NCBI RefSeq assembly: GCF_902804485.1
Contig: NZ_CADCST010000098.1
Location: 62,001-126,000, forward strand
Length of the DNA stretch: 64,000 bases
Source: Flavobacterium collinsii
GTDB lineage: Bacteria; Bacteroidota; Bacteroidia; Flavobacteriales; Flavobacteriaceae
Reading direction: 5' to 3'
Below, one piece after another: positions 43,921-52,623 of the stretch. The translations under genes were made by a program, and so were the position numbers. Position 1 is the first letter of the stretch. The number at the start of each line of letters is the position of its first letter. Below the pieces are notes generated by a model, which saw only the letters and a program-made list of their open reading frames with translations, did no database searches and was not told the DNA's origin.

Positions 43921-45078
43921 ATGAACAATTCACTTATAAAAAACAAAAAGATCGTCATTATTGGTGGCGGGCCTGTTGGTTTAACAACAGCGAGAATTTT
44001 ACAAATTAACGGTGCTGATGTAACCGTTTACGAAAGAGATCTTAATGCACAGGCCAGAACTTCAGGCGGGACATTGGACATTCATTCGGATTCAGGTCAA
44101 AAAGCAATCGAAAAAGCAGCCTTAATGGACGTCTTCTATCAGTACGCACGTCCAACCGGAGAAAAAATGGCTGACATGCAGGGGAACATTACCTCGGCTG
44201 AGATGCCGGATGAAGAAAATGCATATACACGACCTGAAATTGACCGTAATGATTTGAGAAAAATCATGCTCGAAAACCTGAATGCCAATACAGTAATTTG
44301 GGACAGTCATTTAACCCATATTGAAAAAACAGGAGAACAATACCATTTAGAATTCAAAAACGGCACTACCGCAACCGCCGATTTTGTGATAGTTGCCAAT
44401 GGCGGAAGATCGAATGCCAGAAAATTTGTAACTCATAAGGAACCTCAGCTTTCGGGAACCTACATCATTCAGGGAGAAATTGCCCGCCCTGATCGCGATT
44501 ATCCGGAATTCAAACCCAAATATGGTGATGGAAATGTAATGGCAATGGGCGAACAGAAAATGTTTTATACGCATACTTTACGCGACGGTTCCATTCATTT
44601 TGGAGTTTCTTTTAAAGTAGATGAAAACTGGATTTCAAACCACGGAATTGACTTTGAAGATCTTACCGCCGTACGAGCATTTTTGAATGAAACCTTTAAA
44701 AACTGGAGTGACGACTATAAAAAATTCTTTGCCGCTGCAACTGATTTCTCCGGATTGCCTTTACGTTTATTCTCTTTGGAAAAACCCTGGGAAAAACATT
44801 CTAACATTACACTTGTTGGTGATGCCGCACATGTAATGCCTCCATTTGCGGGCGAAGGTGTCAATATGGGGTTGATGGATGCCTATCAATTAACCGAAAA
44901 CCTAACCAACGGAAAATTTGAAACACTAAAGGATGCCATTGACGATTATGAACAAAAGATGTTTGGTTATGCTTTAGAAGCACAACGACAAACTTCTAAA
45001 ATGGAAAATCTACTACATTCTGACATCACAACCGAAGACATCATGAACAGCCGCATTGGCCATAAAACCGAATCATAA
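43921..45078 (+). CDS. TetX-like FAD-dependent monooxygenase
   Basis: The 385-residue protein is clearly of the TetX type. The dinucleotide site IVIIGGGPVGLTTARIL is followed by VYERD, GGTLDIHSDSGQ, INRNDLR-like IDRNDLRKIML, the FAD motif VGDAAHVMPPFAGEGVNMGLMDA, and a long C-terminal helix. TetX hydroxylates and inactivates tetracyclines. From memory of TetX, the glutamine and histidine near the substrate (Q in IIQGEI, H in IHFGVSF) are kept, but the substrate Arg (GNRLMA) is replaced here (GNVMAM), so the natural substrate may differ. ATG 43921; an earlier TTG lies in the -7 box. Confidence 0.88.
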   Translation: MNNSLIKNKKIVIIGGGPVGLTTARILQINGADVTVYERDLNAQARTSGGTLDIHSDSGQKAIEKAALMDVFYQYARPTGEKMADMQGNITSAEMPDEENAYTRPEIDRNDLRKIMLENLNANTVIWDSHLTHIEKTGEQYHLEFKNGTTATADFVIVANGGRSNARKFVTHKEPQLSGTYIIQGEIARPDRDYPEFKPKYGDGNVMAMGEQKMFYTHTLRDGSIHFGVSFKVDENWISNHGIDFEDLTAVRAFLNETFKNWSDDYKKFFAAATDFSGLPLRLFSLEKPWEKHSNITLVGDAAHVMPPFAGEGVNMGLMDAYQLTENLTNGKFETLKDAIDDYEQKMFGYALEAQRQTSKMENLLHSDITTEDIMNSRIGHKTES

Positions 45079-45083
45079 AAATA

Positions 45084-45120
45084 AAAAAAGGCATAAGAGT
45101 TTCATTCTTATGCCTTTTTT
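45084..45120. terminator. Intrinsic terminator, GGCATAAGA type, copy 1
   Basis: AAAAAAGGCATAAGA and TCTTATGCCTTTTTT form a perfect 15-bp stem with a 7-nt loop. A- and T-runs on both sides make it bidirectional. It ends the TetX-like gene and shares its stem with the terminator at 46396-46428. Confidence 0.92.
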
Positions 45121-45179
45121 GATGCTGCAAACTTTTATTTCTCTACTTTTAGTACTCTCAAATCCTTTTCTATAAAGCA

Positions 45180-46379
45180 ATGAAACTACTATTCTTTTCA
45201 ATACTAATCTCTCTTTTTACAATATCATCCCTATATTCTCAAACAAAAAAAGAAATTTACCAATTCTCTAAAGACATTAGTGCAAAGATCGAAAAAGACA
45301 CGGTAAAATGGAAATACCAAACCGGAGCAACTGACTATTCTATTAGCGGTTATTATAAAAAAGCACTGGAAACCTGGGATAAAAATGGCGCTACTGTACC
45401 AACAATAACCAAAGAAGACAGTTTATATCTAACCCAATTTCATCCTGAAAATGCCAAAACATATATTGTTAATCGATCAAAAAAGGCCAAAGTCATTCTG
45501 ATAAATGAAGCCCACAACAACGCCAGACACCGTGTATTCACCACTTCAATACTACAGGGACTTTACGACAACGGTTTTCGATTTCTGGGGCTTGAAGCGC
45601 TCTCTGACACTTTAGTTAATAAAAGAAAGTTTCCAGTCTTAGAAAGCGGGTATTACACAAAAGAGCCTCAATTTGGTAATTTGATTAGCGAAGCTCTCAA
45701 AATAGGCTTTACTGTATTTGGTTATGAAGACTTCGACACTCCTAATCTCACAGGGAAAGACAGAGAAATCAAACAGGCTCAAAGCATTGCCAAATGGATA
45801 AACAACAACCCTGACGGGAAATTTTTAATCCATTGTGGATACGACCATATCATCGAAGGAACACCCTCAATTAAGTCCTGGGAAAAAGCAATGGCCGGCA
45901 GACTAACTGAATTCACAGGCATCAATCCATTTACAATTGATCAGGTTCGATATTCTGAAAGAGGAGATACAAAATTAAACCAGCCCTATATTCAAATGAT
46001 AAATTTAGAGTACCCGGCAATTCTGATTGATTCTAACGGCAACACTTTCAATGGCGACCTAAATAATCTAAAAAAAATAGACTGTTCCATCATACATCCT
46101 GTTACTACGTACACCAATAAAAGACCGAATTGGCTGTCATTATCAGAAAAGAGAAAAAATTACCCGGTTCCAAACTCAAAAATAAAAGAGTTTCCTGCAC
46201 TAATTACAGCATATCGGATTAATGAATATGAAAATGAAGGAATACCCGCTGATGTCATTGAGATTTTAGCCAATAATGAAAAAGGAAATTTACTATTAGC
46301 TCCCGGGAAGTATAAAATAGTAATTAAAAATAAGGACTACAAAATAACCAATACGTATTTGATTACTGTAAAAAAATAG
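45180..46379 (+). CDS. Secreted EreA/ChaN-like superfamily protein, unknown substrate
   Basis: The 399 residues start with a signal peptide (LLFFSILISLFTISSLYSQ). The core contains KVILINEAHNNARHRVFTT (about 105-123), LQGLYDNGFRFLGLEAL, a FGYEDFD segment, and FLIHCGYDHIIEG (about 216-228). This resembles the GExH-based fold of erythromycin esterase, ChaN and TraB-type proteins, with N-E-A-H in place of G-E-x-H. The last 60 residues form a beta-rich domain. I infer a periplasmic hydrolase or ligand-binding protein. It is bracketed by two terminators with the same stem sequence. Confidence 0.7.
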   Translation: MKLLFFSILISLFTISSLYSQTKKEIYQFSKDISAKIEKDTVKWKYQTGATDYSISGYYKKALETWDKNGATVPTITKEDSLYLTQFHPENAKTYIVNRSKKAKVILINEAHNNARHRVFTTSILQGLYDNGFRFLGLEALSDTLVNKRKFPVLESGYYTKEPQFGNLISEALKIGFTVFGYEDFDTPNLTGKDREIKQAQSIAKWINNNPDGKFLIHCGYDHIIEGTPSIKSWEKAMAGRLTEFTGINPFTIDQVRYSERGDTKLNQPYIQMINLEYPAILIDSNGNTFNGDLNNLKKIDCSIIHPVTTYTNKRPNWLSLSEKRKNYPVPNSKIKEFPALITAYRINEYENEGIPADVIEILANNEKGNLLLAPGKYKIVIKNKDYKITNTYLITVKK

Positions 46380-46395
46380 TCTTGTCTAAAATCAA

Positions 46396-46428
46396 AAAAA
46401 GCATAAGAAACGAACTCTTATGCCTTTT
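46396..46428. terminator. Intrinsic terminator, GCATAAGA type, copy 2
   Basis: AAAAAGCATAAGA pairs with TCTTATGCCTTTT (one mismatch, 7-nt loop). It serves the 399-residue gene and, in reverse, guaB, whose stop is 23 bases away. Confidence 0.85.
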
Positions 46429-46450
46429 GTTTTATATTGAAAACTAAAAA

Positions 46451-47923
46451 TTATCTTGAATAATTTGGAGCTTCTTTTGTAATAGTAACATTATGTGGAT
46501 GACTTTCCGTAATTCCGCTTGACGTAATTCTAACAAAACGTCCCGATTCCTGTAAAGTTGGAATGTCTTTTGAACCACAGTATCCCATTCCGGCACGAAG
46601 ACCACCAATGAACTGAAGCATACTTTCGTTTAACTCTCCTTTGTAAGGAACACGTCCCACAATTCCTTCTGGAACTAATTTTTTAACATCATCTTCAACA
46701 TCCTGAAAGTAACGGTCTTTTGATCCGCCCTGCATGGCTTCTACAGAACCCATTCCGCGGTAAGATTTGAACTTTCTTCCTTCAAAAATGATCGTTTCTC
46801 CCGGAGATTCTTTTGTTCCTGCCAATAACGATCCTAACATTACACAATCAGCACCTGCAGCGATAGCTTTAGGAATATCTCCTGTGTAACGAATTCCACC
46901 ATCAGCAATTACCGGAACTCCTGTTCCTTTGATCGCCGCAGCTACTTCAAGAACTGCTGAGAATTGAGGAAAACCAACACCTGCAACGATACGGGTTGTA
47001 CAGATAGAACCAGGTCCGATTCCGACTTTTACACCATCAGCACCATTTTCAACTAAATATTTAGCTGCTTCCGGAGTTGCAATGTTACCCACAATTACAT
47101 CAATGTTTGGAAATTTAGATTTTACTTCTTTCAGGGTGTTTACAACACCTTCGGTATGTCCATGAGCAGTATCAATAATAATAGCATCAACACCCGCAGC
47201 AACTAAGGCTTCGGCTCTTTGAACTGCATCACCAGTTACTCCAATTGCCGCTGCCACTCTTAAACGTCCGAAAACATCTTTGTTAGCGATTGGTTTTTGA
47301 GTCAGTTTTGTAATATCTCTAAAAGTAATTAAACCAACTAATTCGTTGTTAGCATTTACTACCGGTAATTTTTCGATTTTATGTCCTTGTAAAACTACTT
47401 CCGCCTGCTCTAAAGAAGTTCCTTCAGCAACAGTTACTAAGTTTTCGCTTGTCATTACCTCAGTAATTGGTCTTGCCCCGTTTTTTTCGAAACGTAAATC
47501 ACGATTGGTAACGATTCCTTTAAGTATTTTATTTTCATCAACGATTGGAATACCTCCAATTCCGAATTCTTTCATTGCATTTTTTGCATCTGCAATAGTC
47601 GAGTTCGTTGGTAAAGTTACCGGATCGATAATCATTCCGGACTCCGCACGTTTTACTCTTCTAACTTTCGCAGCTTGTTGCTCGATCGTCATGTTTTTAT
47701 GCAAAACACCAATTCCACCTTCCTGAGCCATAGCAATTGCCATTGAACTTTCGGTAACGGTATCCATAGCAGCTGAAACTATAGGAACATTAAGCGTTAT
47801 ATTTCGTGAAAACTTTGATTTAATACTCACTTCGCGGGGAAGCACATTCGAGTAGTTAGGTACTAATAATACATCGTCGTAAGTTAAACCTTCGCCGATA
47901 ATCTTGGAGTTGTGTGCTATCAT
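46451..47923 (-). CDS. guaB: Inosine-5'-monophosphate dehydrogenase
   Basis: The 490-residue protein oxidises IMP to XMP with NAD, the committed step to GMP. The barrel contains YDDVLLVP, SAAMDTVTE, VDAIIIDTAHGH, the loop GIGPGSICTTRIVAGVG with the catalytic Cys (about 305), and the flap SYRGMGSVEAMQ. Two CBS domains are inserted at about 95-205 (ITEVMTSENLVTV, GLITFRDI). The length is normal. A perfect -7 box lies 27 bases upstream, and the gene ends at a shared terminator. Confidence 0.97.
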   Translation of the reverse strand: MIAHNSKIIGEGLTYDDVLLVPNYSNVLPREVSIKSKFSRNITLNVPIVSAAMDTVTESSMAIAMAQEGGIGVLHKNMTIEQQAAKVRRVKRAESGMIIDPVTLPTNSTIADAKNAMKEFGIGGIPIVDENKILKGIVTNRDLRFEKNGARPITEVMTSENLVTVAEGTSLEQAEVVLQGHKIEKLPVVNANNELVGLITFRDITKLTQKPIANKDVFGRLRVAAAIGVTGDAVQRAEALVAAGVDAIIIDTAHGHTEGVVNTLKEVKSKFPNIDVIVGNIATPEAAKYLVENGADGVKVGIGPGSICTTRIVAGVGFPQFSAVLEVAAAIKGTGVPVIADGGIRYTGDIPKAIAAGADCVMLGSLLAGTKESPGETIIFEGRKFKSYRGMGSVEAMQGGSKDRYFQDVEDDVKKLVPEGIVGRVPYKGELNESMLQFIGGLRAGMGYCGSKDIPTLQESGRFVRITSSGITESHPHNVTITKEAPNYSR

Positions 47924-47949
47924 GGTGCAATTTCTAGTTGAATTGCGTG

Positions 47950-47957
47950 CAAATATA
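47950..47957 (-). promoter_or_regulatory. Candidate -7 promoter box of guaB
   Basis: TATATTTG on the minus strand matches TAnnTTTG, 27 bases before the guaB ATG. Confidence 0.5.
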
Positions 47958-48049
47958 GTGAATAAATTGCAAACTTAAATACTAACGTATTCATAAATTT
48001 ACATTTACAGGAAAGATAGCGTAAATTATGACTTAGTAATAAAGACGTA

Positions 48050-48178
48050 GTGAGCAGTCGCAGTCACAGTTTACACCTCACAGTTTACAGTCGCAGTCGC
48101 AGTTTATATCTCGCTGTCTCAGTTCACATCTCACATCTCACATCTCACAGTTTACAGTCGCAGTTTACAATTTAAAAA
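48050..48178. repeat. CAGTCGCAGTTTAC word array 3' of the DUF5723 gene
   Basis: Repeated words CAGTCGCAGTCACAGTTTAC, CTCACAGTTTACAGTCGCAG and a triplicated CATCTCA fill this stretch up to the stop of the DUF5723 gene at 48181. Unlike the other copies of this family, complementary arms are not evident here. Confidence 0.55.
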
Positions 48179-48180
48179 AA

Positions 48181-49584
48181 CTATTCATCAGAATTATCAT
48201 TAAAAATAAAGTTGAAACCAAACTGAAATGCCATACTATTGGCTTTTGAAACGTCTTTGAATTCCAGAACATTATTGACGAGAACATACATATTAAGTTT
48301 TCCAAGAGTACCTGAAAGTCCCAAACCTATATTTTTACTAGAATAAGAGTCAATTGTATAAGTAGCCTTAACATCTAACTTTTCAAAAATACTACGTCTG
48401 TAAAAAGCAGTTACCGCCACAAAAGGTTCGACTGGTAAAGCCATAGCAAACAACTGCCCTCCTACACCGTTGACATATTTTCGGGTTACTTTTCCTTTGC
48501 AATTACAGTCTTCATCTGAACGTGATTCGCCAAAGGAGTACTGCAGGGAAGAATAGAATTTTGTTGGTCTGCGGGTAGTGTATTTATTGTAAAGTGTATC
48601 TCGTGGTATTGCCTTATCAAAGTCATCAAAGATATTCTTCGGTTCGTTTGAATTCGTAAAATCAGGATTTACACCTTCATATTGATACGTTCCTTTATAG
48701 GTTAAGGTTTCGATATCTTTTGACTGCCTCACAAAACCCAGATCGACAATACTTCCGGTAAACTGAAGATTATCTTTAAAATAATACGTAAATCCTGCGT
48801 CAAGCCCTAAGCCAAGACTTCCGTTAAAAAAAGTATTGTGTATAATATCTTTTGGAATACTTCCTTCATACTCGTCTTTTGTAAATGTAGCGATCCCGGA
48901 TGTCCTTATTTCTAAATTAGAAGATATTACCTGATTATACAAATTAGGGGTTCCGGCTGCCTGACCGGTATAAATAAACCCTGAATTTCGGGTTGATGTT
49001 GCATTTGCTCCACTGGAATAAATTTTGGCGCGACCACCGAGTACCAATTTCTCACTCAGCTTTTTATGAAAGCCTACATGAAAAACCGAGAGTATTTCAG
49101 CTTTCATGTTTAAATCAGCCAAATTGAACGATTTCCCAATATAATCCTTGTTTCCGTTTAATGCCAGCACTCCAAGATCCTTAGGAACGTACATTAAAAA
49201 ATCAAATTCCTGATAGGCTCCAAAAGAAATGTATGACTGACTGTCTCTTCCTCCAACTCTAAAACCTCCTGAGAATAACTCGAGCTGCTGATTAATCTGG
49301 GTTTTATCTTTGCTTGATGATTTATTAATGACATTTCGGATTTTATCATTAAAATCTACCCCATTATTGGCAAATAAATCATACGCAGAAAAGCTACTTG
49401 AACCCAAATTTGCTGAAACTCCAGATAAAACAGGAACTCCAAAATAAAATTTATAAGCAACATCAGCACCCGGATTCACAAGCGAGGATTGTGGAATGGC
49501 GGTAAAATTATACAGCACTTCTTTATTTTGAGCAAAACAAGAGAGTTGAAACACCAATATTAAAATCAGATGTAACTTTCTCAT
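48181..49584 (-). CDS. DUF5723-family outer-membrane beta-barrel protein
   Basis: The 467-residue protein has a signal peptide (LHLILILVFQLSCFAQ). It then shows the DUF5723 start ALxNP-like IPQSSLVNPGADVAYKFYFGVPVLSGVSANLG (quoted in part) and many alternating strands to the C-terminal AFQFGFNFIF. It is probably an outer-membrane barrel of unknown role. A CNCKG insertion with two cysteines near 350 is unusual for a barrel loop. It is coupled to the lipoprotein gene by a 4-base overlap (ATGA), suggesting a joint complex. Confidence 0.8.
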   Translation of the reverse strand: MRKLHLILILVFQLSCFAQNKEVLYNFTAIPQSSLVNPGADVAYKFYFGVPVLSGVSANLGSSSFSAYDLFANNGVDFNDKIRNVINKSSSKDKTQINQQLELFSGGFRVGGRDSQSYISFGAYQEFDFLMYVPKDLGVLALNGNKDYIGKSFNLADLNMKAEILSVFHVGFHKKLSEKLVLGGRAKIYSSGANATSTRNSGFIYTGQAAGTPNLYNQVISSNLEIRTSGIATFTKDEYEGSIPKDIIHNTFFNGSLGLGLDAGFTYYFKDNLQFTGSIVDLGFVRQSKDIETLTYKGTYQYEGVNPDFTNSNEPKNIFDDFDKAIPRDTLYNKYTTRRPTKFYSSLQYSFGESRSDEDCNCKGKVTRKYVNGVGGQLFAMALPVEPFVAVTAFYRRSIFEKLDVKATYTIDSYSSKNIGLGLSGTLGKLNMYVLVNNVLEFKDVSKANSMAFQFGFNFIFNDNSDE

Positions 49585-50135
49585 TCGATTACCATATAAG
49601 CAGTTGCACTTGAACGTAATTTTAAACTTCCTGCACTGTTTCCGTTTAAAGGCGGACCCGGTGCCATTACAACTACAAACCCAAGCTTTCTGGACTGTTT
49701 TAATAAATCTAATCGCTGATTTTCGAATACTTCGGTGGGATATTTTATGACATTACTACCTCCCGAATAGGCAGGAACAGCAAGTGTAATAGTTTGAAGA
49801 ATTTGATTATTATCGTTTAGAAGTAATATATTGAGTGTAAAAGCTCTGTTTATGGTATTCTCCATTTCAAAATCAAACTCAGCTTTAACGAGATTGTCCT
49901 TAAAAAATTTTTCTTTAAAAATCTCAAAATCCTGAACATCAAAACCTATTTGCTGTTCGGTTCCATTGTCTATAAACGAAGCTGCGGGGACATCAAAATA
50001 AGCCAAATTAGCCACAAAAGCAGGTTCTAACTTTAAGTCTTTAGTCTGATCAAAGTCCAAATCACTGGAACATGAAGAAATAAAGATGCATAAGAATAGT
50101 ATTTGAGAAATTCTGTTTATAAAATGTAGTCTCAT
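49581..50135 (-). CDS. Lipoprotein paired with the DUF5723 barrel
   Basis: The 184 residues have a lipoprotein signal (hydrophobic 11-19, lipobox FISSC, Cys22). A beta-sandwich-like region with VKAEFDFEMENTINRAFTLNILLLNDNNQILQT (cited in part) follows, typical of secreted Bacteroidota domains. No family is recognised with certainty. After the lipid-anchor Cys come SSDLDFDQ, acidic residues as in a surface-exposed lipoprotein export signal. Overlap with the downstream barrel gene implies co-expression. Confidence 0.75.
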   Translation of the reverse strand: MRLHFINRISQILFLCIFISSCSSDLDFDQTKDLKLEPAFVANLAYFDVPAASFIDNGTEQQIGFDVQDFEIFKEKFFKDNLVKAEFDFEMENTINRAFTLNILLLNDNNQILQTITLAVPAYSGGSNVIKYPTEVFENQRLDLLKQSRKLGFVVVMAPGPPLNGNSAGSLKLRSSATAYMVIE

Positions 50136-50219
50136 GGTATTTATACATTATCTAAATACTAACAACGATAATTTGCTATCACTTATTATTTGTCTTTGCT
50201 AAGTAAATATAGTTATTTT

Positions 50220-51086
50220 CTAATGAAATTTCCCAAACAATTTTGATGCTTCATTGTATGCACTCTCAAAACTTAAAGAGTTCAGGCCCGTGCCTTTTTT
50301 ATTGGAGGTAAAATAAGAGATCAGCTTTTCGGTAGGCATGTTACCTGTGAGCTTATCTGTTGCCATTGGACAGCCGCCAAACCCCTGAATAGCCCCGTCA
50401 AAACGGGTACAACCAGCTTTCGAAGCGGCATCTATTTTCTCAAACCAGCTGTTTGGAGTAGTATGCAAATGTGCTCCAAACTCAATTTGCGGATACTTCG
50501 GAATCAAATTTGAAAAAAGACACGTGATTACTTCCGGTGTAGAACTACCAACAGTATCGGAAAGAGATAATATTTTAACCCCCATTCCGGCCAGCTTCTC
50601 TGTCCATTCACCTACGATCTCTACATTCCACGGATCACCATAAGGATTTCCGAAACCCATTGAAAGATAGGTAACGACTTCCTTGTTTTTCTGATCGGCG
50701 ATTTCAAGAATTTCTTCGAGAGTAACTAAAGATTCGGCTATTGTTTTATGTGTGTTTCGCATCTGAAAATTTTCAGATATCGAAAAAGGAAATCCTAAAT
50801 ACCGAATAGGCTCATGCGCTGCAGCCAGCGATGCTCCTTGTGTATTGGCAATAATCGCTAACAATTTACTTGTGGTTTGCGATAAATCAAGTTGCGACAA
50901 AACTTCAGCAGTATCCTGCATTTGAGGAATCGCTTTTGGAGACACAAAACTTCCAAAATCAATAGTATCAAAACCCACTCTCAACAGAGCCTGTATATAC
51001 GAAACCTTATTTTGGGTAGGTATGAAAGTTTTGATGCCTTGCATAGCATCACGTGGACATTCGATAATCTTGATTTCTTTATTCAA
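50220..51086 (-). CDS. mvaB: Hydroxymethylglutaryl-CoA lyase
   Basis: The 288-residue TIM-barrel enzyme cleaves HMG-CoA to acetoacetate and acetyl-CoA, the last step of leucine breakdown. It has the catalytic start IIECPRDAMQG (Arg12, Asp13), GSFVSPKAIPQM, LSLSDTVGS, the metal-ligand GAHLHTT, and the active-site loop GFGGCPMA with the conserved Cys. The only possible start near the N-terminus is TTG at 51086, because an in-frame TAA lies two codons upstream. It stands alone without other leucine-degradation genes; leucine dehydrogenase at 58996-60102 is the nearest related step. Confidence 0.92.
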   Translation of the reverse strand: MNKEIKIIECPRDAMQGIKTFIPTQNKVSYIQALLRVGFDTIDFGSFVSPKAIPQMQDTAEVLSQLDLSQTTSKLLAIIANTQGASLAAAHEPIRYLGFPFSISENFQMRNTHKTIAESLVTLEEILEIADQKNKEVVTYLSMGFGNPYGDPWNVEIVGEWTEKLAGMGVKILSLSDTVGSSTPEVITCLFSNLIPKYPQIEFGAHLHTTPNSWFEKIDAASKAGCTRFDGAIQGFGGCPMATDKLTGNMPTEKLISYFTSNKKGTGLNSLSFESAYNEASKLFGKFH

Positions 51087-51171
51087 AGCTTACTCTTTTA
51101 TAGTGGCTAAGTTAGTTTCTTTTTTAAAGAAATAAAAGTTATAATTTTCTTTAATTACATTACAGGATAAA

Positions 51172-51232
51172 GTAACATTTCATTATGTTACACAAAAACG
51201 TAACAATTTACAATGTTACACAAAAACGTAAC
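51172..51232. promoter_or_regulatory. Array of five alternating GTAAC/GTTAC half-sites
   Basis: Half-sites start at 51172, 51187, 51200, 51215 and 51228, alternating GTAAC and GTTAC with spacings 15, 13, 15, 13. Successive pairs form inverted repeats such as GTAACAT-TTCATT-ATGTTAC and GTTAC-ACAAAAAC-GTAAC. The unit is a 28-bp near-perfect direct repeat. It lies just upstream of the SatD gene's -7 boxes. Confidence 0.75.
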
Positions 51233-51249
51233 ATTGAAAAAATATTAAC

Positions 51250-51290
51250 TACATTTGTAATACTATTATTATTCTTTTTATTTATATTTG
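51250..51290 (+). promoter_or_regulatory. Two candidate -7 boxes before satD
   Basis: TACATTTG (51250-51257) and TATATTTG (51283-51290) both match TAnnTTTG. The first is 18 bases after the last half-site. The second ends 5 bases before the ATG and would give a leaderless transcript. Confidence 0.45.
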
Positions 51291-51295
51291 AAGCT

Positions 51296-51910
51296 ATGAC
51301 TAGTGTAATTACAGGAGATATAATCGATTCCAGAAAGCAAAAATCAAAAGACTGGGTAACATCCTTAAAGGAGGTCTTATCTCCTTTTGGAGAAACACCT
51401 CTCCAATGGGAAATTTACAGAGGGGATGAATTTCAAATTGAAATAAAGAATCCTGAAGAAGCTTTATTGGCCGCCATTCTCATCAAAGCACATTTAAAAA
51501 CCCTAAAACTGGATGCCCGAATGAGTATTGGTATTGGAAATAAAACACATGATGCTGAAAAAATTTCTGAAAGCAATGGTTCTGCCTTTATACACTCGGG
51601 TGAACTTTTTGAGACTTTAAAGAAACTAAAAGTAAGTTTAGCGCTGCGAACCGGCGATACTGTTATCGATGAAAAAATGAATTTAATGATTCAGCTTGCT
51701 CTCACTTTTATGGATAATTGGCCAGCTCAATCTGCCGAATTTGTAGCAATTGCAATAGAAAATCCAAGTTTGTCACAAGAGGAATTAGCCCCGAAATTAG
51801 GGATAAAAAGAGCCGCAGTAAGCCGAAGACAAAAACGAGCTCAATTTGATTTAGTATTAAATTTAGATCGCTATTTCAGAACACAAATAAAACAACTTGC
51901 AACGTTATGA
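51296..51910 (+). CDS. SatD-family protein with C-terminal helix-turn-helix
   Basis: The 204 residues begin MTSVITGDIIDSRKQ, the SatD family signature. A nucleotidyl-cyclase-like core follows (YRGDEFQIEIKNPEEALLAAI and ARMSIGIGN, recalling the GGDEF/cyclase palm). The C-terminal helix-turn-helix reads LSQEELAPKLGIKRAAVSRR, close to MarR/LuxR-type recognition helices. SatD was named from a streptococcal acid-tolerance locus; its biochemical role is unsettled. It overlaps the DUF3307 gene by four bases (ATGA), a recurrent pair. The half-site array upstream could be its own binding site. ATG 51296 fits the family start. Confidence 0.85.
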   Translation: MTSVITGDIIDSRKQKSKDWVTSLKEVLSPFGETPLQWEIYRGDEFQIEIKNPEEALLAAILIKAHLKTLKLDARMSIGIGNKTHDAEKISESNGSAFIHSGELFETLKKLKVSLALRTGDTVIDEKMNLMIQLALTFMDNWPAQSAEFVAIAIENPSLSQEELAPKLGIKRAAVSRRQKRAQFDLVLNLDRYFRTQIKQLATL

Positions 51911-52623
51911 TTTTATTTATAAAACTACTTTTAGCACATTTACTAGGTGATTTTATAGCGCAGCCCAACTCATGGGTAGCCGACAAAGAAGCCAAAAAAC
52001 ATAAAAGTATTTATTTATATCTTCATATTCTTTTACATGGGATTTTAGCAGCCATTTTGGTTGGAGAAATCCAATTTCTCCCATATGCATTTCTTATTGC
52101 CGTATCTCATGGCATTATTGATTTAATCAAACTCCATTTCCAGAAAAACAAAACGAAACGCAGTTGGTTTATAGTAGACCAATTGATGCACATCCTAGTT
52201 TTAATTGGGGTTGTTTTTGTCTACCAGGACGAAACAATCAATTTTCATTGGTTCAACAATCAATTTTGGATTCTAGGGACAGGAGTTTTACTCCTTACAA
52301 AACCAACTTCTATTCTCATTAAAACAATTATCTCGATTTGGAATCCCGAAAGTCAAAATAGCCACAATGAAAATTCACTCTCCAAAGCAGGAAATTACAT
52401 TGGTATCTTAGAAAGGTTGTTTGTCTTCTGCTTTATCTTAACAGGCCATTTTGAAGCTATAGGTTTTTTATTGGCAGCTAAATCAATTTTTAGATTTGGA
52501 GATCTAAAAGAAGCAAAAGACAGAAAACTCACCGAGTACGTCATGATTGGTACTTTGATGAGTTTTGGAACTGCTATTATTACAGGATTAATTGTTCAGG
52601 CGCTGCTTTTACAATTGTGCTAA
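51907..52623 (+). CDS. DUF3307-family membrane protein
   Basis: The 238-residue protein has about seven hydrophobic segments and opens with LFIKLLLAHLLGDFIAQPNSWVADKEAKKHKS, whose LLAHLLGDFIAQ stretch is the DUF3307 signature. A HGIIDLIKLHF motif and the conserved FIVDQLMHI follow. The repeated His and Asp within helices recall membrane-embedded metalloenzymes, but no activity is established. It is translationally coupled to the SatD gene and probably acts with it. Its 3' end overlaps the convergent pyrD by 15 bases. Confidence 0.85.
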   Translation: MILFIKLLLAHLLGDFIAQPNSWVADKEAKKHKSIYLYLHILLHGILAAILVGEIQFLPYAFLIAVSHGIIDLIKLHFQKNKTKRSWFIVDQLMHILVLIGVVFVYQDETINFHWFNNQFWILGTGVLLLTKPTSILIKTIISIWNPESQNSHNENSLSKAGNYIGILERLFVFCFILTGHFEAIGFLLAAKSIFRFGDLKEAKDRKLTEYVMIGTLMSFGTAIITGLIVQALLLQLC

